Source: Sternotherus odoratus (Eukaryota > Chordata > Testudines > Kinosternidae). Taken from it: DNA of 64,000 nt. The position numbers and the translations under genes are program-made. Of the stretch, positions 51,551 to 64,000 are shown one piece after another; the first letter of the stretch is position 1, and every line of letters begins with the position of its first letter. The stretch covers positions 43,298,848 to 43,362,847 of the forward strand of contig JAVMKO010000010.1 of the NCBI GenBank assembly GCA_032164245.1, in the 5' to 3' direction. Under the pieces are notes generated by a model. The model ran no database searches and was not told where the DNA came from. It saw only the letters and a list, made by a program, of their open reading frames with translations.

Positions 51551-53607
51551 ATTTAAACATTTATCAATTTTATTTATTAAAATAGCATTTTTGGTGTTTG
51601 AAACATCACCCACTAGTGGAGAAACCAGGAAGGCCACAGCTCTGATTTCTCATATATTTTAACTGCCATATTATTTCTCCTTATTGAATGTTACAGGTAT
51701 TTAAAAAAAAAACCACACCTTTGCAGCTCACTTAAGAATACTCAGTTGAAGGTAAATATATACTGAATCGAATGCATTAAAATATGAAAATTATTCATAT
51801 CAACCAATTTATAATAAGAACTAGTGAGAAATCTTCAGGTAGTCCCTTGAGAACTTGAAGGCAACACAAGGATATGAACAATTCCAAAGAAGCTATTAGA
51901 ATCAGAAAAAATTAAAAGGGCCAATTTAAGCTCCTCTTTTAAATAAACTTTCCTCAGGTTCCCTTTAATGTCAAGGTTTGTTAATAATCCAGACAAACCC
52001 TTACAGACTTTTAGTTCCCTAGATGCAGTTGAGCAAATTATGAAGCAAGTGTGTTGATAATGGCAGTTTTAAACAGTAATTTATGACACAACTGAAGCAT
52101 AGCCTCTGAATTTGAACCATTTATTGGTGCAGGGTAGGATTATGAAGTGTAACAAGTATGCAAAATTCTTATGCACCAAATTCCTCATCTGTAGACAGGT
52201 AAAATGTGCACTACATGGAGTCAGAACTGTAAGGGGAACAACCAGTATTAAAATCGGCACTTAGACATTACCTTTTAGTCATTTTCAGAATGACTAATAT
52301 CATTAAACAATACTGGTCTACAATGCAACACTAGGCGCCGACACTGTGCTGGAAGGGTCTCCTTAATAGCGGGAGAAATATCTACAATGCTCAAATGCAA
52401 GTCTCCTGTTAAAGGTCCGAAACAGTGCAGACACCAGCAGAACAATCCCTATATTATAGGTACTAAATTACTGATGTACTATTGGCAAATAAAAGGAGTT
52501 CTTCAGGCTTCATTCTGAATTTCCTTGTTGCACTTCAAGCACTTTGTGGTTTAATGAATCGAAACTAGATGAAGCTTCATTTTATGTTCAGAAACAGCTA
52601 ACACCTCATGGTATATCTGAATAGATTGGCAGACTAAACACAATCTGGTGATCTGCTCCATTCATATTAACAGCCAGAGCTTCAGCAATTCATCAACATG
52701 GCACCCCATTTGCAAAACTGACTTATTGCCAACACCACTTTTTAAGTGAAAACCCACTGCAGAAAATTATAAAGAACTATTGGTGTATCTCACAATAACA
52801 AAAGATAAACATATCAAGGGAGGATGGAGCATGCAATGGAGCAAACAGAGCTACTCTCTTCTCCCTCCCAACCTACGACAGAGCAAGATGGCCAGCATGT
52901 GAGCTGCTGAGCAGCTATTTGGAGTGCTCTGTCATATGAGAATTGCTCCTGGAATGTAACGCTTCCATTTAAAACTCCCAAGGCACAGCTCACTTTTTGT
53001 AAAAATAAATAAATTCACATTTTCTTAGCAGTCACCTAAGGAAGAAAAGTGGTCACAGACTGGCCACTTCTGGAGTGGACTGTGCTATGGGAATCTCTCT
53101 CACGTGCAAGAAATTTGTCACTATTAAGTTAAAAATGCAATCGCCTGTAAGCACCTTTTGATAGGTACAGGTGCTCAAGCCAGCATCACCAGTTTTTAGA
53201 ATATCTAGGGTAATCAATTTTTTGTCAAGGCCCAAATTTCTCGGCAAAGGTATAGTCAAGGTTTAGACTCCAGAGAACATTTTTCACATGGCAACAATAA
53301 TAATGGAAAGAAGGAAAGAAGAAAAAAGATTTTATAGTCTGTTCCAAAGCATCTGGCTATCTGTTTTTGACCTGAAGTCCACCTGTTGAGTACTCCTGAC
53401 TTGGAGGTCATAGTTCTCAAACTTCCCTGTACAGACATAGTTTGAAACACAGTTAATTAAGCCTAAAGCTATGTTTTGAAAATGAGGCGCAAATGCTCAG
53501 GATCAAATTCTATCTTCAGTGACATACGGTATTCACAAAATAAGCTTTTATATGGCACTTTATAAACATTAAACATAAGCCACCCCTCTGTGAAATGAAT
53601 TTTACAT
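51551..53607. other. Intron 1, nothing recognised
   Basis: AT-rich sequence without identifiable repeat or protein-like open frame. Confidence 0.45.
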
Positions 53608-53700
53608 CAGCCATTCTCAGATTGTGATCTGTAGGCCATTGGTGGTCCGTGGGGTGCTGGTTGGTCACATGATACTGATTTGCCTCCTTGATTCCAGCTG
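53608..53700 (+). mobile_element. Decayed Charlie-like hAT fragment
   Basis: cagccattctcagattgtga, tctgtaggccattggtggtc, cgtggggtgctggttggtc resembles the cagtggttctcaaactgtgg, tccgtggaccactggtggtc pattern of Charlie elements. Right end missing. Confidence 0.55.
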
Positions 53701-53859
53701 CATTAAGACACTACTATAAAATACATTACTTTCCCCTGTGAGCAATTGCTATAGCTGCCACAAGGATGTTGCGTGATATTAAATGAGAAGGGAGGTGTCC
53801 AAGACAAACACTATTAAGATGTATTCTACACTATGAGATATTGAAGACCCTGGTACTAT

Positions 53860-53985
53860 ATAATTATAGATAAGAAGAGGCACAGAGATTCATGACCTGC
53901 CCAATGTTAAAGTCAATATCAGAGTTCATACTAAAACCCACAGTCCCGCTCCAACCACTACACATTTGTTCAGCGTGAATATGGG
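53860..53985 (-). repeat. MIR-like SINE, antisense
   Basis: Plus strand gataagaagaggcacagaga, ttcatgacctgcccaatgtt, then gtcccgctccaaccactaca follows the antisense MIR pattern (gaggcacagagaggttaagt, gacttgcccaaggtcac). Confidence 0.65.
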
Positions 53986-55549
53986 ATAAGCAGCTCTTTG
54001 CAACAAGGGGAACTGCTTTTTTTCTAGCTATCACAGAATGACAGGTCTGGATCAAAATAGTTAACCCAAGTAAAATGGATGTATGCTCTTTTGAGGTCAG
54101 ACGACACTGAACAAAGCCAAATCTGCCCAGTCTGGTTAACACAGTTGCCCAGTTTATGGATGGTGAGATACTACACAGATGACTTGCTTTTTCCTCAGTA
54201 CCTGCAAATAGTGACTCAACAATTAAAATCCTGTTAATTAAATCTGGAAATTCATATACCTAACCCAAACAACTTTGCAGTCCTGCCCTTCATTGCACAT
54301 CCTCCCTACTACTTATTACCCGAAATCACTGTGTCACACGTAAAATAAGAATGGAAAGATCCTGGAGACAGGAACCATGTCTATTTGTCCTGTAAAGCAC
54401 CAAAGCACACTACTGGGTGCTATTAAAAAAATGAAAGATTAATGTAGGAAGGACCAATCTGTGATAGAAATCAGTCACCACGGGCTGAAATCATTTCCCC
54501 TTTACCTAGATAAGCGCATCTAAAATGCACAAAAGATCACACAACAGGCCAAACAAGTGTACAACCAGTTTCCATTTCTAGCTTATCAAGTCCATTGGAG
54601 TTTTGAGTGAATAAATAGGTGGAAGTTCTCAGAGGGAGGAAACCATAATCAATAGAAAGGGGAAGAATGGTTCAGCGTATCCAGAAATCATCATGTAGCC
54701 AAAGATCACCAACGTTTTGGCCACTGAAAAAGGATTTAAATGTAAAGTCTGGAATCCTTTTGCTTTTCCGATGAACCATCACCATTGGCACAGAAGATTA
54801 TACGAACAATGCAGTGACAGTGTACAATGTGAATTAGCTGAGGAATCGCAATAAACAAACTCCCCCAGCTTTGCATTTAAAGTCATCAGCTGCTTTTAAA
54901 GAAGATTCTCTCAAATGAGCTAGTCTACTGCCTCTCTCTTTTGTTCAGCGTCTGAGGGTGGCAGAAATGTTTTAACAGCATCACATTTGCCCTCACTGTA
55001 CCAAACCGTACAGTCTGAACACTTTACACCCTACAATTTTGCAAACACAAATCTAAACAGAGAGCTAACAGACAAAAAAATAAGTTGGCTGAACATACAA
55101 TGCAAACAATTCTCACAGTAACAAGCAAACGACTCCAATTCACATTTGATTGTAATCCAAACTTACAGAGGCCTAAAAATACACACCTACCTATTTACTA
55201 GACATAAAGCTTTCCATTAATACAAATAGAAATTGAATAGAATAAGAAACTGACAGTACAGCACATTCCTGCCAACTTAAGCACAATCCCGTGTCTGATC
55301 AACTCAGCTTGCAAAAGGCAACCAATGATGGAGATTTAATTACATCGGGGAATCCCAATTTCACATTCTCCAGGTAGTTCTCTGGCATCCATTCCTGTTA
55401 AGAGTCAAATCTACTACCTTGGGCAGAAGCTCGTCACACTGCCACACACAGAGCACTATTGGCACAGAATGAAACTGCAGAAGGGATTTAAAGGAAGCAA
55501 AATGTCATTTCCTGAGTGGTAATTTTGCAAGGGCATAAAAACATCCCTG
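53986..55549. other. Intron 1, mostly unrecognised
   Basis: 54350-54450 (ctggagacaggaaccatgtc, tatttgtcctgtaaagcacc) is an old repeat tail related to 51425. Otherwise AT-rich DNA with no feature I can support. Confidence 0.45.
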
Positions 55550-56580
55550 TCTACCGACAATGGCTAATACCAGGTGCCCTACAGTGAGTGAACCTAACAG
55601 GTAATGATGAAGTGATCTCTCTCCTGCCATCCATCACTACCCTCTGACAGAGGCTAGGGACACCATTACATACCCATCCATAGACTTAACTGGATAAATT
55701 CATGGAGGTTTTCTTTTAAGCCCTGTTGTAGTCCTAGCCTTAACAGCCTCCTCAGGCAATGAGTTCCACAGCCTGACTGTGCGCTGCGTGAAAAAGAACT
55801 TCCTTTTGTTTTAAACCTGCTGCTCATTAATTTCATTTGGTGGCCCCATGTTCTTATATTATGGAACAAGTAAATAATTTTTCCTTATTCACTTTTTCTA
55901 TACCACTCATGATTTTATTACCTCTATCATATTGCCCCTTAGTCTCCTCTTTTCCAAGCAGAAAAGTCCTAGCCTCTTTAATCTCTCCTCATATGAGACC
56001 TGTTCCAACCCCTAATCATTTTAGTTGTCCTTCTCTGAACCTTTTCTAATGCCAGCACATCTTTTTTGAGATGAGAAGACCACATCTATACACAGTACTC
56101 AAGATGTGGGCACACCATCAATTTTTAAAAGGGCAATAAAATATTCTCCATCTTATTCTCTATCCCTTTTTTAATGATTCCTAACATACTGTTTGCTTTT
56201 TTGATTGCCGTTGCACACTGCGTGGATGTCTTCAGAGAACAACCCACAATGACTCCAAGATCTTTTTCCTGATTAGTTGTAGCTAAATTAGCCCCCATCA
56301 TATTGTATATATGGTTGGGGTTATTTTTTCCATTGTGCATTACTTTACATTTATCCACATTAAATTTCATTTGCCATTTTGTTGCCCAATCACTTAGTTT
56401 TGTGAGATCTTTTTGAAGTTCTTCAAGTCTGTTGTGGTCTTAACTATCTTGAGCAATTTAGTATCATCTGCAAACTTTGTCACCTAACTGTTCACCCCTT
56501 TCTCCAGATCATTTATGAACAAGTTGAATAGGACTGGTCCTAGGACTGATCCTTGGGGAACACCACTAGCTACGTTGGCT
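55550..56580 (-). mobile_element. CR1 LINE, 3' kilobase with RT remnant
   Basis: The longest CR1 in the window, running from ORF2 RT (5', near 56580) to the 3' region (near 55550, with gacagagggtagtgatggat-type words). 5'-truncated and mutated. In the same sense as XPO6. A different MITE follows directly above 56580. Confidence 0.9.
56125..56580 (-). pseudogene. CR1 ORF2 reverse transcriptase C-terminal part
   Basis: The minus strand reads [20 protein letters not shown], then Lys-Phe-Ala-Asp-Asp-Thr-Lys-Leu (catalytic Ala-Asp-Asp box). Later come Met-Lys-Phe-Asn-Val-Asp-Lys-Cys-Lys-Val-Met-His, then Glu-Lys-Asp-Leu-Gly-Val-Ile-Val. A TAG near 56488 and a frame change near 56440 break it. The endonuclease and the rest of RT are missing. 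Confidence 0.88.
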
Positions 56581-56581
56581 A

Positions 56582-56745
56582 GCAGTATGGAAAAAATACC
56601 ACCCCTTTAGCTGACATAGCTGTGCTGGTATAACAGAGGCAGTGTAGCTAGACAAGCCAAAGAAGTTTGCCTGCCAGTGAATGTTGGAACTCTACTAAGG
56701 GGCTACATCAGCATACCGGCAAAAGCTCTGTAGTGTAGAGAAGCT
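56582..56745. mobile_element. MITE fragment of a reptile hAT-like family
   Basis: accacccctttagctgacat, agctgtgctggtataacaga, gtgtagctagacaagcc and ggctacatcagcataccggc follow a pattern common in reptile MITEs (disputed ends). No terminal repeat pair or TSD seen. Confidence 0.45.
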
Positions 56746-58744
56746 CTTACAAAGAAGTGCCTTTGGGGCTTGCAAAAGGGATCTATAATTTGTGGAGGCT
56801 CTGCTCAAAGAGACTATAGGAGAGACTTTTGATGGAGTGAGGAGAAGAAAAGGCTTCCTTTCCCCCACCTTAAGTATAATTAATGAGAATCAGACACTAG
56901 GATAAAGGCCTATTTAAACTAAGCAATAAAATTAAGACAATCCCACTTTCCCAAGACCTCATAAAGAAAAGAGCTAGCAATAAAAGTATCATATGAGTAG
57001 AATCCACTTTCCTAACAAATTTAACATGTTCATCTACTCAAGGATTCTAAGAGTAGGACATTTGCATCACTGCATGTGTTTTCAAAGAACAGACCCTCTC
57101 TTATTTGAGGACCCACTTGAACACCGAACTCAAATTTGCAGAAAGAAATAACAAAGCATGCACAGCGGATCAAGCTGATTCTTGGACAGTATCACCTGAA
57201 TAAGCATTTTTTTTGGAGCATCTATCAGCCAGACTGCTAATTCCACACTCCTCAAACACATTATTGGTTGGAGCGGTCACTTGAGAAACCCATTAAAAAA
57301 AGTTATGAAGCAAAAATTCTTGGTACAACAGATGTATAACTGACATTTTGAGAGTTTTATTTTGGCAAAGGTCATCTATGGATGAGGTGGTAAACAGCTG
57401 AACTAATTTATGAGAACAGAGAGAACAACCAAGTTATCTCAGGGATATACTTGAGGCGACGAGAGCAGAAACCCACATTTGGACTAATTTGCAGGGGTTG
57501 CTGCTGCTGCTGTTGTTGTTGCAGGGTATCTGCTGGCTTAACAGGGATACTGATTTTAAGTGACATTACACTATTAGTTGAATATCAAATAAAGAATATT
57601 TAGCTTTGACTACATAACCATGACTGCTTTCCTTAAAATTAATAGTTCTCTTCTCCCCTGACCTTTCATGACCAAACCATAAGTTTTTATATAACTGAAC
57701 ATGATAAATGATTAGCCTTAATCATGATTATAAAAGTACATCAATATAAAAGTACTTTAAAACTACACTCTCAGTTTAAAGTAATTTTTCCTAATTTTTT
57801 ACCATGCCTTTTGTTCTATATATTAAGTATTCACTTTTTTTATGTTTCTCGTGCCAACTGAACTTGACTCCTTGCATCAATTTCACAAAGCATGCCTATG
57901 GCACTATAGAGATAGTGAACTTACTTTAAAAGTAAAAGCTTTTATTATAAGGAGATGGTAGCTTCTTAAAGATGGCAGAGCTTGTGAAGACCTTATACTT
58001 AACTAGACAGGCATTTCAAATGCAGAGGTGTTTTAAGGCTCTCCATTTCCCTCCTTTTGATTTACTAATTTTCTCCCACATCAATAGGGTTCTGGCCACT
58101 GTTGCCTAGAATATTCTCTGGAATAGATCAGATACAACAGTCAAAAAACACCACATTACAAATAGACAGAATGGGGGTAACCCCTGCTGTGGGAGATGGG
58201 GGAATGGGAGAGAGTTCCAGCCACACAGGGAAACAAAAGTGCACCCAGAGCTGCTGGTATGGGAGGAGGGGGAACAAGGCATGCACAGAACCCCGGTAGA
58301 GGAAGATTAGGGAAAGTTGCAGGTTGTCCCTAAAATAGATGGGGATGGAAAGGACTGTGAGCTTGTGCGGTGGAATGGAGCAATACAAGGAATAAGCTCG
58401 GTTTACACAAAAGTGTGCCACCCTCTAGTTAAGGTCAAAGCTAATTTTCCATTGGAATCTTAGTTCTGATCCTCTTTAACTCTAACTTCCCAAAATTAAC
58501 TTGTGCACCTGTAAACTCAAAGCCTTATCCTATTCCAGGGTGGAATTTTGACAAAGTTGGCATTATACCAGACATACCCAGCTAACCAGTTGTGTTGCAT
58601 CATGGAACGATGCATTCTGGGACATGTCTACAAAATAATCTTATTGCAGCACTGAACAGGTATAAATTATTCACAAGTTAAATTTAACTTTATATACAAA
58701 CCACTTTACAACCATTAATTAGTTAAGCCTCAATATTCATTGAG
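56746..58744. other. Intron 1, with a CTG/TTG microsatellite
   Basis: AT-rich. At 57498-57522 there is gttgctgctgctgctgttgt, tgttg. No gene. The open frames at 58102-58299 and 58128-58421 are unrecognised. Confidence 0.45.
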
Positions 58745-58890
58745 TATCTCCCTCATCTGTTAAAATGGGGCTACGGAGGTATAAAAAGTTAAATAATTTG
58801 CCAAAGGTCAAAAAAGGAAGTAACGTTTTAGAGCTGGGGCTAGAACGCTAAAGCTCCTAGACATCATTGGTCAATTCACTAGACCACACA
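58745..58890 (-). repeat. MIR-like SINE, antisense
   Basis: Plus strand ctccctcatctgttaaaatg, gggctacggaggtataaaaa, gttaaataatttgccaaagg, then tagagctggggctagaacgc and caattcactagaccacac. The order fits an inverted MIR arrangement with mixed parts; old and diverged. Confidence 0.5.
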
Positions 58891-59494
58891 GTCTTAGACT
58901 GGTTTAAAAAAGAACTTTCTAAGGTTATGTATGATATAAGGGATTTAAAATATGAAAAATTTCAAAACACACAAAGCAGCCCACTGTTTATGCAACAACT
59001 GTAGGATACCTGAGTACAGCAACAGGTATCCTCGGTAATTATATTACAAAAGTGTATAGCTGACCAGCAAGACTGGACAGGGACCAAAATAGTCAGGACT
59101 TAAGATGTACTTGCCAGTGGCAACCAGGCAGCATTCCCTGGCAAATGGGGAGCTTAAGTCACAGCCAATTTCTGCAGAGTAAGTTTTTTACCTAAAAGGA
59201 GGAAGTGATAGCACATATGGCTGCAAAAATAATTTGGAAGTGTATTTTATAGCATGCACAAATACACACACAGATCCCTGCTCTGCAAAGCTTAAGAAAA
59301 GGGCTCAAACACAATTACCATCTATTTTGATTTCTACAAGCTGTGGTATGTTATCCTGTGCATCCCTGTTTTATGTAGGCATCTGTTGTTTACTTGCATG
59401 CTGATGATGCTTGCACGGTATACTTCCTACTTCTCTATATTTTGTTGGGGGTCTAGTAGCAGCAGAGAACTTAGCTCTCTGCTCCAAAAACAAA

Positions 59495-59722
59495 TGTCAT
59501 AGTTACACTACCAGCTAAATTAGCACTGCTGTGATGGATGCAGTGGTGTCCATTTAGCGGGTCTGGTGAAGACATGCCTCTCCGAGAAGCAGAAGCTATG
59601 CTGGTGGGAGAGTGGTTCCCGTCAACATAGTGCAATGTAGACACTGCTGTAAGTTGACTTAAGTTACATCAATTTCAGGTAGGTAACTTAGATCGACTTA
59701 CGTTATTAGTGTAGACCAGCCT
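59495..59722. mobile_element. MITE, ...gtgtagaccagcc-ended
   Basis: Right part gttgacttaagttacatcaa, tttcaggtaggtaacttaga, tcgacttacgttattagtgt, agaccagcc. The left part, atagttacactaccagctaa, may be the degraded opposite end. This wording recurs in turtle genomes. No coding. Confidence 0.55.
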
Positions 59723-60589
59723 AAAGTGAGGGAGTGCTTCACGTCACTCTGAAACAAACTAGCACCGGCACCCATGTATTTTTGGACAACCTGCCTCCAG
59801 CCCTCTGACTGGAAGGATGGGCTGATCGGAGGTATTTAAAGCAGGTGATAATGGAAGAGAAAACGGGTTTTCCTGGAGGAAGTCCCACCCCTTCCCTGTA
59901 ATGTTGTTAAAACAAAACAACCCAAAACACACTTACCAGACAACACTCTTCTTCTGACAGGGAACACTGCTAAAGGATCCAAGGTACATCCCCCTCTACA
60001 CTCCTGCCCACATCAGCAGAGGACCAGGAATCACACTTTGATATATCATAAGGCAGTGCCCAGTAGAGCAGCCCAAACTGTCATTTTTGGTCAGCCAAAT
60101 GTCATAATATGATGTTTGAAGAGATGCTCTAGTACTATGGTGTTCCATGCATATAAAATAAAAAAAAATAGAATTTATTAAGACAAATGCACTAAGATCT
60201 TGCTTCGGATCCAACCTGAGTTAAAATTGCACTTGTCAGCATCATGATCTTTCACAGGGTTTAGTTTGGATTCAGTTGACTGTTTTCATCATGCTGGACC
60301 AAGTTACTTTTGATATAATTGACTTTGACTGCTATTTCAGTGATTAGCTGACTTTGCTGGTATAACTGGAAATGAGATAGAAATCAATCAGCTCGGATGG
60401 ACAATTGTGTCTCACTGATGTGGAATTTTAAACGTTGTAACATTCAAGGACTGAAAGCCTATGGTACAATAATTATTTTCAAGTTACGTGATCTGCTCAA
60501 TATATATGTTTGTCCTGTGACCACCTCACATCAGCACCACATATAATTATGACCCCAAAGCTTTATTTTTCTGTTTAAAAGAGCTCTTG

Positions 60590-60895
60590 GTAAATCTGTT
60601 TTATTGCTTGCAGTTCAGAATGCAGCAGTATTGCTCTCTGAGGAGTTACCGATGAAACAGCAAAATTACTTTAAATTGGCATGGTTAGTTTTTAAAGCCA
60701 TTAACAGAATTAGGTCTAGCTATGTTAGCATTTGCTCTATGAAACTGAGTAGTATTTCTGAATTGACTGCATGAATTCAATTTCTCCCACTATGAAACTC
60801 CTACACTGTGGAACTTGTTCTGCACCCTGAAATTCCCATCATTCCTACCCATTTAAAAAAAATAAACTTAAAAACACATTTGAGAAAAATAGCTT
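60590..60895 (+). mobile_element. Decayed LINE ORF2 end (L2/CR1-clade-like), copy 1
   Basis: The plus strand encodes Val-Gln-Asn-Ala-Ala-Val-Leu-Leu-Ser-Glu-Glu-Leu, then Tyr-Phe-Lys-Leu-Ala-Trp-Leu-Val-Phe-Lys-Ala-Ile-Asn-Arg in shifting frames, and later Thr-Val-Glu-Leu-Val-Leu. This follows the end of L2-type ORF2 (Gln-Asn-Ala-Ala-Ala-Arg ... Phe-Lys ... Tyr-Lys-Ala-Leu-Asn ... Leu-Trp-Asn-Ser-Leu). Very old. Confidence 0.5.
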
Positions 60896-61679
60896 TAAGA
60901 ATGACCATTCTTGGCCCTATATTTATTTCCTTCAATTTCAATCCAACTAAACCTCAATTAAGTAACCTATTTTCGTTAGGATGTATGTTAACAGGGGAAT
61001 ATATTTACTTGTGTCTATTTCCATTATGTGGTACAGCATCTCTCCACCACTTTTTCCAGGCCTTTTTTTCGTTGGGGGGGTGTGTGAAATGGAGTAGTTG
61101 TGACACAAAGGTGAGTACCAACATAAATGAAACAACACACAAAGTAGGAATATAAGGAAAATCTTAAAGTTAATAGTTATAAACAAGCTTTACTATGCTT
61201 TATGACCCTCATAGTAAGTATCCTGTCCCCAGCAGCAGCAAAATAATTGATGCTTCAGAAAAAAAGGAAAACAAAGCTGTAATACCTCTGGCCAAATGCA
61301 TAATTCTGTATCCATGTGAAGGGGAGAATTCCCTTCTGACACCTGGGATGATCAGTTTATTCCTGAAGCATGAAACCTGATAAAGTGTAGCTATGCATGC
61401 TAATGAAGTAATTGATGGTAAGACTACTCCACCTTGAATAAATATCATAGCTGTATTTTTAAAATCTCCTGAAGCAGAGATTTCCCCAGACTGAGTAGCC
61501 ACTGTGAGCAGTACTATTTTTGTTTTAGATGTATTTAGCTATTAATTGAACGGCGAGTCCACTTGTTCGCCTATTAAGTGACAGTTCTACTCTGAAAAAT
61601 GAGTTCCACATTTTATGGTGCATTACTGATTTCAGATTGTGTGCGCTCAGCTTACAAGTAGATAGCTTGAAGTAAAGCA

Positions 61680-62740
61680 GAAAGTCATGAAATACTGCTT
61701 TCACCTGAGGGAGGCGGCAAGGGTCATGGGGAATGTATTGAAAAGGTCAGAGTTCTTCCTGGAGAGATGCACCCAAATGGCAGTGATATTCTGCCATCAG
61801 ACCCCTCACTTCCAAATTTGCACAATCAACTCTCTTTCTGGTCTTGTTCTTCATTTACATGGAATCAACAAGAGACACCAGGGGCTCAAATGCCAATAAT
61901 ACACAAGTGACATCTACCCATTCATATGACTTCATTACTATCACATCACTATCCCAATGCTTGGCTGAGATCTTATGAATGAAGAATAGTTGGTTGAAGT
62001 TAAACAAACAAAATGGAGGTCATGTTGGTTGGCACAGGAAAACAATTTTGAGATGTTTGCAGCCATGGGACATCCTTTTCTGGCTGAAAATGTATATCCA
62101 CAACTGGTCACATCAGTCTTCAGTTTAGGAGAGCTCCTGAACCCCTCACTTATGCTAAGCACTAACAAAGCCATATCCACAAGCAACATGTTTTATCATG
62201 TCTAGTTAGCTAGGAGACCACATCCCATCCCCGTAATTCAAGATCTTTCCTTGGTAATACACATCTCTGTCACCTCCCAATGGGAGTACAGTATTGAAGT
62301 TTACCTGGGCATGAAACAGTCAGTTCTCAGTGAACTACAAGTGCAGAATGCAGCAGCAGCAAGCATCCTCAGCAAAACCAGGCTATAATAAACACATCAG
62401 ACCTGTTCTGGAATCACACCATCTCCTCATAAAATATCACATCTAATTCAAAAGTTCAGGTCTTTTTTTCAATGTACTCAAAGACATGGGACTCAGGATG
62501 TCCAAGAGATTGCCTCCAGTTTGAGGATGAGAACTGTGGTTGAGAACTCCACCTCTATGGTACCATGGAACTTTTGACAGCAAGGAAAAAGCTTGCATAC
62601 AAGAGAGAGGGTTTTCCCAGAAGCTAGTCCACGATTGTTGAATGAACCCCTACAAGATCAAAAAACTACCTCAAATCTCATTACTTCCATCTAAGTTCAA
62701 GGTATACTTCTTTGAGCTTGTCTTTGCAACACAATGACAG
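61680..62740 (+). mobile_element. Decayed LINE ORF2 (L2/CR1-clade-like), copy 2
   Basis: Pieces of a LINE RT and C-terminal part in broken plus-strand frames: a Cys-Leu-Ala-Glu-Ile-type stretch followed by Lys-Leu-Asn-Lys-x-x-x-Glu-Val-Met-Leu-Val-Gly (61990-62030), and Leu-Gln-Val-Gln-Asn-Ala-Ala-Ala-Ala near 62340. Then a decayed tail to 62740. The order matches L2-type ORF2. No intact ORF. Confidence 0.5.
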
Positions 62741-63562
62741 CACCCCATACATTAAAAAAGTCCTCATGCAGTTTTCTGCCAGAGAGAGGAACAACTAGTC
62801 GCGATAGATGCTAGCAACGTAGTTTAATGCACTATTAGAAGCCATTTCAGTAGCACAGTCATGAGGACAGCATAAGAATTTGAACAGAATACTTTTACCT
62901 CTAACAGCCAGCCTCACAAACTCACTGTAGGCTTAAACTCAAGCTGGATTTGTGGGGTTTTTTGCCCATCATCAGGAATGAAGGCCTGTAGGTCAAACTA
63001 TGTTATATCTTTGCAGCACCATCAAATGCTATAGGGTTAACACAGGTGCAAAGCAAATACCTGGAACTTGATTAATATTTCTGTTATGTTATGATATACA
63101 GGAAGGAAAGAATCCATTTCACTCTTCCATAACGTTTGACAACTTAGTAATGATTAATGCAAACTTACTGTTTTCACTAAAGAAAGCAGTACAATTCTGA
63201 ATCTACACTAGATTTGCTGAGTAAGGAGAATCTGCTTTTATACAGTCCTTTCGAAAGTAAAAGCCAAACGTTAAGTATCTGTAAGCAATCGCTTACAAGA
63301 AAAATTACAACTTTAGACCGATTTTTCAACAGGATCTGCATGCATGGACCTCAGACCAGTATAGCCCAAAGCTCAGTGTGGTCACAAGAATCTATTAATG
63401 TGAACCCAAATGCAGAATTTACACCACATAGTTTTGTTTATTTTTAGAATGCATTTTTAAGTACTTTAGCAGGTGCATATGTAATGCTGACAGGATCAAA
63501 CCTGGGACCTCTGAAGCTTAGTGTATTGTCTAAGGCTGTAGCAGACTCATTAATCTCTAGGT
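62741..63562. other. Intron 1 or upstream DNA, nothing recognised
   Basis: AT-rich DNA without identified features. No CpG island or XPO6 exon 1 candidate seen. Confidence 0.45.
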
Positions 63563-63693
63563 CGGTCATTCTCAACCCATGGCCAACTTGCAGCCCAATT
63601 AGCATATTGCTGTGGCCTATGCAACATTCTCAGGCATAAAACAGAAAGAGAGGCATTGGCACCCCACTATGGTAAATAGGTTGAAAACCACTA
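63563..63693. mobile_element. 131-bp hAT MITE with 8-bp TSD
   Basis: Left end cggtcattctcaacc, right end (inverted) tagtggttttcaacc. Flanked by ctctaggt (63555-63562) and ctttaggt (63694-63701), one mismatch. No coding. Confidence 0.78.
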
Positions 63694-63701
63694 CTTTAGG
63701 T

Positions 63702-64000
63702 GGTCTAGGTGCCACCAGTGGGGGACAGAGCATCACACCTAGCAGGCATGTGTTACATATGGGGAAAAGAGTATTTCATTTGGTATACCAACAAGACAAC
63801 ATCCTGCCATAAGAATGGGCTCATATTAGCATCTGTAGATCAAGCAGAAATGGGGCACTTCTATAGTGCTCACTCCTTACAAAGTTCTTTGTTACAGGCT
63901 ACTATTCTGGCTGAGTCCTATATCCATGCTCCACCTTTAACATAGCCCAATTTTAAATACACACCTCTCCATCCCAAGAGGAGCCATTTTGACAGTGGAC
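63702..64000. other. Window end, nothing recognised
   Basis: About 300 bp of ordinary sequence; the open frame at 63709-63945 has no recognisable product. Confidence 0.45.

Noticed and set aside
57498..57522. CTG/TTG run as a possible polyglutamine-coding or expanded repeat
   Set aside because: Only about eight triplets, interrupted, intronic, no coding frame around it.

Overview
The window is AT-rich, intron-dominated vertebrate DNA. Its one host gene is XPO6 (exportin-6), read on the minus strand. Ten consecutive coding exons are visible between 44048 and 4399, taken as exons 2-11. All have GT-AG splice sites and compatible phases, and together they give 512 in-frame codons of the N-terminal half of this importin-beta-family export receptor. 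Exon 1 (start codon) must lie above 64000 or be unrecognisable in intron 1. Exon 12 onward lies below position 1.

The repeats point to a turtle: abundant CR1 LINE 3' fragments, a tRNA-derived SINE with a CR1-like tail, Neptune-type Penelope-like elements (PLEs), DIRS tyrosine-recombinase retrotransposons, many hAT and TA-target (Tc1/mariner or Tigger-like) MITEs, and old MIR/CORE-SINE and L2-like relics. The species cannot be fixed from the sequence.

Layout, low to high coordinate: 1-4398 intron 11 (end of a TA-target MITE, then a foldback hAT element with a second MITE inside it). 4399-5936 exons 11 and 10. 5937-16362 intron 9, almost wholly transposon: CR1, a PLE foldback, a PLE whose RT and GIY-YIG halves are inverted against each other, and a ~5 kb DIRS element with gag, RT/RNase H and recombinase remnants. 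16363-18101 exons 9 and 8 around a CR1. 22461-22917 the large exon 7. 26916-27803 exons 6 and 5. 27804-33064 intron 4 (CR1s, PLE foldback, GC-rich MITE). 33065-33262 exon 4. 33263-38454 intron 3 (nested MITE with a 42-bp tandem array, then another GC-rich MITE). 38455-38567 exon 3. 38568-43957 intron 2 (hAT with perfect target duplication, LTR-like repeat). 43958-44048 exon 2. 44049-64000 intron 1 or upstream DNA: a second DIRS split by a SINE, hAT pieces, PLE foldback, CR1, L2-like LINE.

Most notable are the PLE-derived sequences with hammerhead-ribozyme-like cores. Three of them are short inverted foldbacks, two with clear 13-15 bp target duplications. Also notable is a GC-rich module carried by MITEs with unrelated terminal repeats. 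No bacterial-type operons, CRISPR arrays, rRNA genes or functional tRNA genes were seen. Intervals not listed are intronic sequence in which I recognise nothing.
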